NCBI RefSeq assembly: GCF_900141875.1
Contig: NZ_FQZE01000008.1
Coordinates: 62,001 to 126,000, forward strand
Length of the DNA: 64,000 bases
Origin: Tangfeifania diversioriginum
GTDB lineage: Bacteria; Bacteroidota; Bacteroidia; Bacteroidales; Prolixibacteraceae
Direction of reading: 5' to 3'
The notes beneath the pieces are model-generated. The model was not told the origin of the DNA. It did no database searches and saw only the letters and a list, made by a program, of their open reading frames with translations. A program made the position numbers and the translations under genes. Position 1 is the stretch's first letter. The number at the start of each line of letters is the position of its first letter. Below are positions 62,792 through 64,000 of this stretch, one piece after another.

Positions 62792-62875
62792 GCCCGGATG
62801 GCGGAATTGGTAGACGCGCTGGATTCAAAATCCAGTTCCAGCAATGGAGTGTGGGTTCGATTCCCACTCCGGGTA
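62792..62875 (+). tRNA. tRNA-Leu (anticodon CAA)
   Basis: An 84-nt type II tRNA: acceptor GCCCGGA/TCCGGGT (first pair G-U), D arm GGCGGAATTGGTAGACGC, anticodon arm GGATT-CAA-AATCC, a variable arm (TTCCAGCAATGGAG region), and T arm GTGGGTTCGATTCCCAC. The discriminator is A; CCA is not encoded. It reads TTG codons. Its 3' end is a common attachment site for integrative elements. Confidence 0.93.
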
Positions 62876-62877
62876 CG

Positions 62878-62913
62878 AAAAAGGCTTAATTATCAATTAG
62901 TTAGGCCTTTTTT
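62878..62913 (+). terminator. Intrinsic terminator after tRNA-Leu
   Basis: AAAAAGGC (62878-62885) and GCCTTTTT (62905-62912) pair, with further TTA/TAA pairing inside, and end in a T-tract. It starts two bases after the tRNA. Confidence 0.8.
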
Positions 62914-63221
62914 AGTACCGTTTTTGTTACCATTTTTGGGAAATGGGATTGATTTTTTCACAAAAAACCCACCCGAAACACACGGTCCCGAGCGGGTTTA
63001 AAATGCAACAATGAAAAAATAATTACGGTTTTTACCGGTTCTTATTAAGAATAATTCTAAATAGATAACGCTATTGTCACCAAAAAAATGAATTTATGCT
63101 GAAAATCAGCGTTTTGGCCTTTAAGAAGGTTTGATTTTCTGTCATTGTAACCTAATGTACCCCGCACCGCCCTGAATCAAAAACGTAATTACGATTATAA
63201 AAAAAATGCGCTATATGCCAG
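62914..63221. other. Non-coding stretch between tRNA-Leu and the last gene
   Basis: No gene is visible in these 308 bp apart from the minus-strand terminator at 62965-62999. The sequence GTACCGTTTTTGTTACC at its left edge is a near-palindrome. If an element integrated at tRNA-Leu, its end would lie in this stretch. Confidence 0.45.
62965..62999 (-). terminator. Candidate terminator of the 63222 gene
   Basis: On the minus strand, AAACCCGCTCGGGA pairs with TTTCGGGTGGGTTT using several G-U pairs, then runs into a six-T tract. It lies about 220 bp beyond the stop at 63222. Confidence 0.5.
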
Positions 63222-64000
63222 TTAATCAATTACTAATGGGAAAAACCGTTCGGCTCCTGTCATATCAATAGTTTCATCCACCCATATAACATCATTCACA
63301 TCCCAGGCATCCTCGAGGGAATAAACCCGTGGTGAATAGTTCATTTTATAGCCTTTGATTTCGGTTGCGCCTATCTGGTTGGTTCCAAATTCTGTGGTAA
63401 TTTCTTCAATGATGAATTCTCCTTCCCTGGACTTGAATTTTCGATAAATGTTGTTCAGTACATGATCCAAGACACCCAGAGGGAAATGCGCCTTGCAGGA
63501 AACGGGCTGCCTGGTTGCCCAAAACCGGCTCCAATACCGCCACCTCTTTTCTAACAAACCGGTGGTTTCTTGCTCAAAATCGAGGCTTAAATTACTGGTT
63601 TGGTAGGCTCCGGTATTATTGCCATTATAGAATAACAACCGTGGTGTAAAGGAACTGTATTCAAACTGTTCGCTTCGCATATTTCCCATTTGCCGGGTTT
63701 CGGCACTCTCCTCTCCAACCAGGGTGCTGAATTCTGTTTTTATTTCTTCGGTTTCATCTTTACCGTGGTTGTAAAAAGCGTGCTGAAAACCTATTGAAAG
63801 GTGCCGCCAACCAATGTATTTTTCCTGCGTATTTTCCCCGGTTTCTTCGTCTGTATTTTCAAGCAGCCACAATTTATATTGAACGTAGGTGTTTGTTTCC
63901 CTTACAAATCGGATTTCATCCATTTCCGGGTTATCGATTTGTTCGAGCTCGTCCCAGGTATCAACCGGTTCCTTTTCGTTTAACCGGTAATCGGTTAAAT
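63222..64000 (-). CDS. Unrecognised protein, possibly of a prophage or integrative element (5' end beyond window)
   Basis: The frame is open from the right window edge to a stop at 63222, giving at least 259 residues. An internal ATG at 63923 is not the likely start, because the upstream codons (YRLNEKEPVDTWDELEQ) are protein-like. There is no signal peptide or membrane segment in the visible part. Notable patches are WRYWSRFWATRQPVSCKAHFPL and EFIIEEITTEFGTNQIGATEIKGYKM. The style recalls phage structural or tail-related proteins of Bacteroidota phages, and the position next to a tRNA gene fits an integrated element, but I cannot name the family. Confidence 0.6.
   Translation of the reverse strand, partial: LTDYRLNEKEPVDTWDELEQIDNPEMDEIRFVRETNTYVQYKLWLLENTDEETGENTQEKYIGWRHLSIGFQHAFYNHGKDETEEIKTEFSTLVGEESAETRQMGNMRSEQFEYSSFTPRLLFYNGNNTGAYQTSNLSLDFEQETTGLLEKRWRYWSRFWATRQPVSCKAHFPLGVLDHVLNNIYRKFKSREGEFIIEEITTEFGTNQIGATEIKGYKMNYSPRVYSLEDAWDVNDVIWVDETIDMTGAERFFPLVID

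Noticed and set aside
62679-62867. Long N-terminal extension of the DUF202 gene
   Set aside because: It is the antisense of tRNA-Leu and intergenic DNA; the family N-terminus starts at 62678.
1-64000. CRISPR array, rRNA operon, or defence island
   Set aside because: No regularly spaced direct repeats, no rRNA sequence and no recognisable cas, restriction or abortive-infection genes were found.

Overview
The window reads as a chromosomal segment of a Bacteroidota member, most likely a marine or sediment Marinilabiliales/Prolixibacteraceae-type organism. The evidence is Bacteroidota-style promoters (TTTG-N19-TAnnTTTG), many SPII lipoproteins, a family-typical ECF sigma/FecR pair with STN and carboxypeptidase-regulatory domains, DUF4175, DUF4292, a stand-alone TrpB2, and the palindromic intergenic repeats usual in this group. 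Taxonomy is inferred from gene content only.

Layout. 1-5.6 kb: a truncated lipoprotein beta-mannosidase (GH2), two small genes (DUF2892 and a C-GCAxxG-C-C protein), pgk, and the DNA polymerase III delta' gene. 5.6-7.1 kb: a decayed IS4-type transposase, degenerate repeats and tRNA-Arg(CCT). 7.3-8.9 kb: trpB2 preceded by a promoter, a 29-codon reading frame containing Trp-Asn-Trp, and an intrinsic terminator, which together look like a tryptophan attenuator. 9-17 kb: lplA, an ICMT-like methyltransferase, a secreted metallophosphoesterase, two tandem beta-propeller lipoproteins, a lipoprotein amidohydrolase, and a DUF2442/DUF4160 pair in which DUF4160 is frameshifted.

17.2-25.8 kb: a heme cluster hemA-hemC-hemD-hemB-hemL-hemE-hemF. 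The first four genes are tightly packed, and the last three are each preceded by palindromic repeats. 25.9-38.6 kb: scattered housekeeping and stress genes (PLDc_N protein, aldehyde dehydrogenase, pirin, YceI, OsmC, Crp/Fnr regulator, methyltransferase, dut-TPR-DUF4292 operon, hemW, vanZ, Rrf2 regulator, rpiB, flippase). 38.7-41 kb: a nested inverted-repeat element, then an A+T-rich, apparently foreign PKD/HExxH lipoprotein gene interrupted by one in-frame TGA.

41-57 kb: a glutaminyl cyclase, ruvB with a response regulator, then a long plus-strand run (DUF4175, HATPase, ybeY, mnmG, apt, uvrC, mnmA), then minus-strand rsgA, tdh, a LolC/E-like permease and rbfA. Three parS-like ParB sites lie within about 6 kb of this part, which hints that the replication origin is near. 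57.3-62.2 kb: an ECF sigma-FecR operon whose downstream genes are two secreted STN-domain proteins, one a two-motif retropepsin-PDZ protein, and no TonB receptor. 62.3-64 kb: a DUF202 protein, tRNA-Leu(CAA), and the 3' part of an unrecognised, possibly prophage-borne gene that runs off the window.

The main leads are the candidate trp attenuator, the receptor-less STN/retropepsin signalling operon, the TGA-interrupted transferred metalloprotease-like gene, the parS-like cluster, the repeat family placed directly at stop codons, and the long palindrome in front of yceI.
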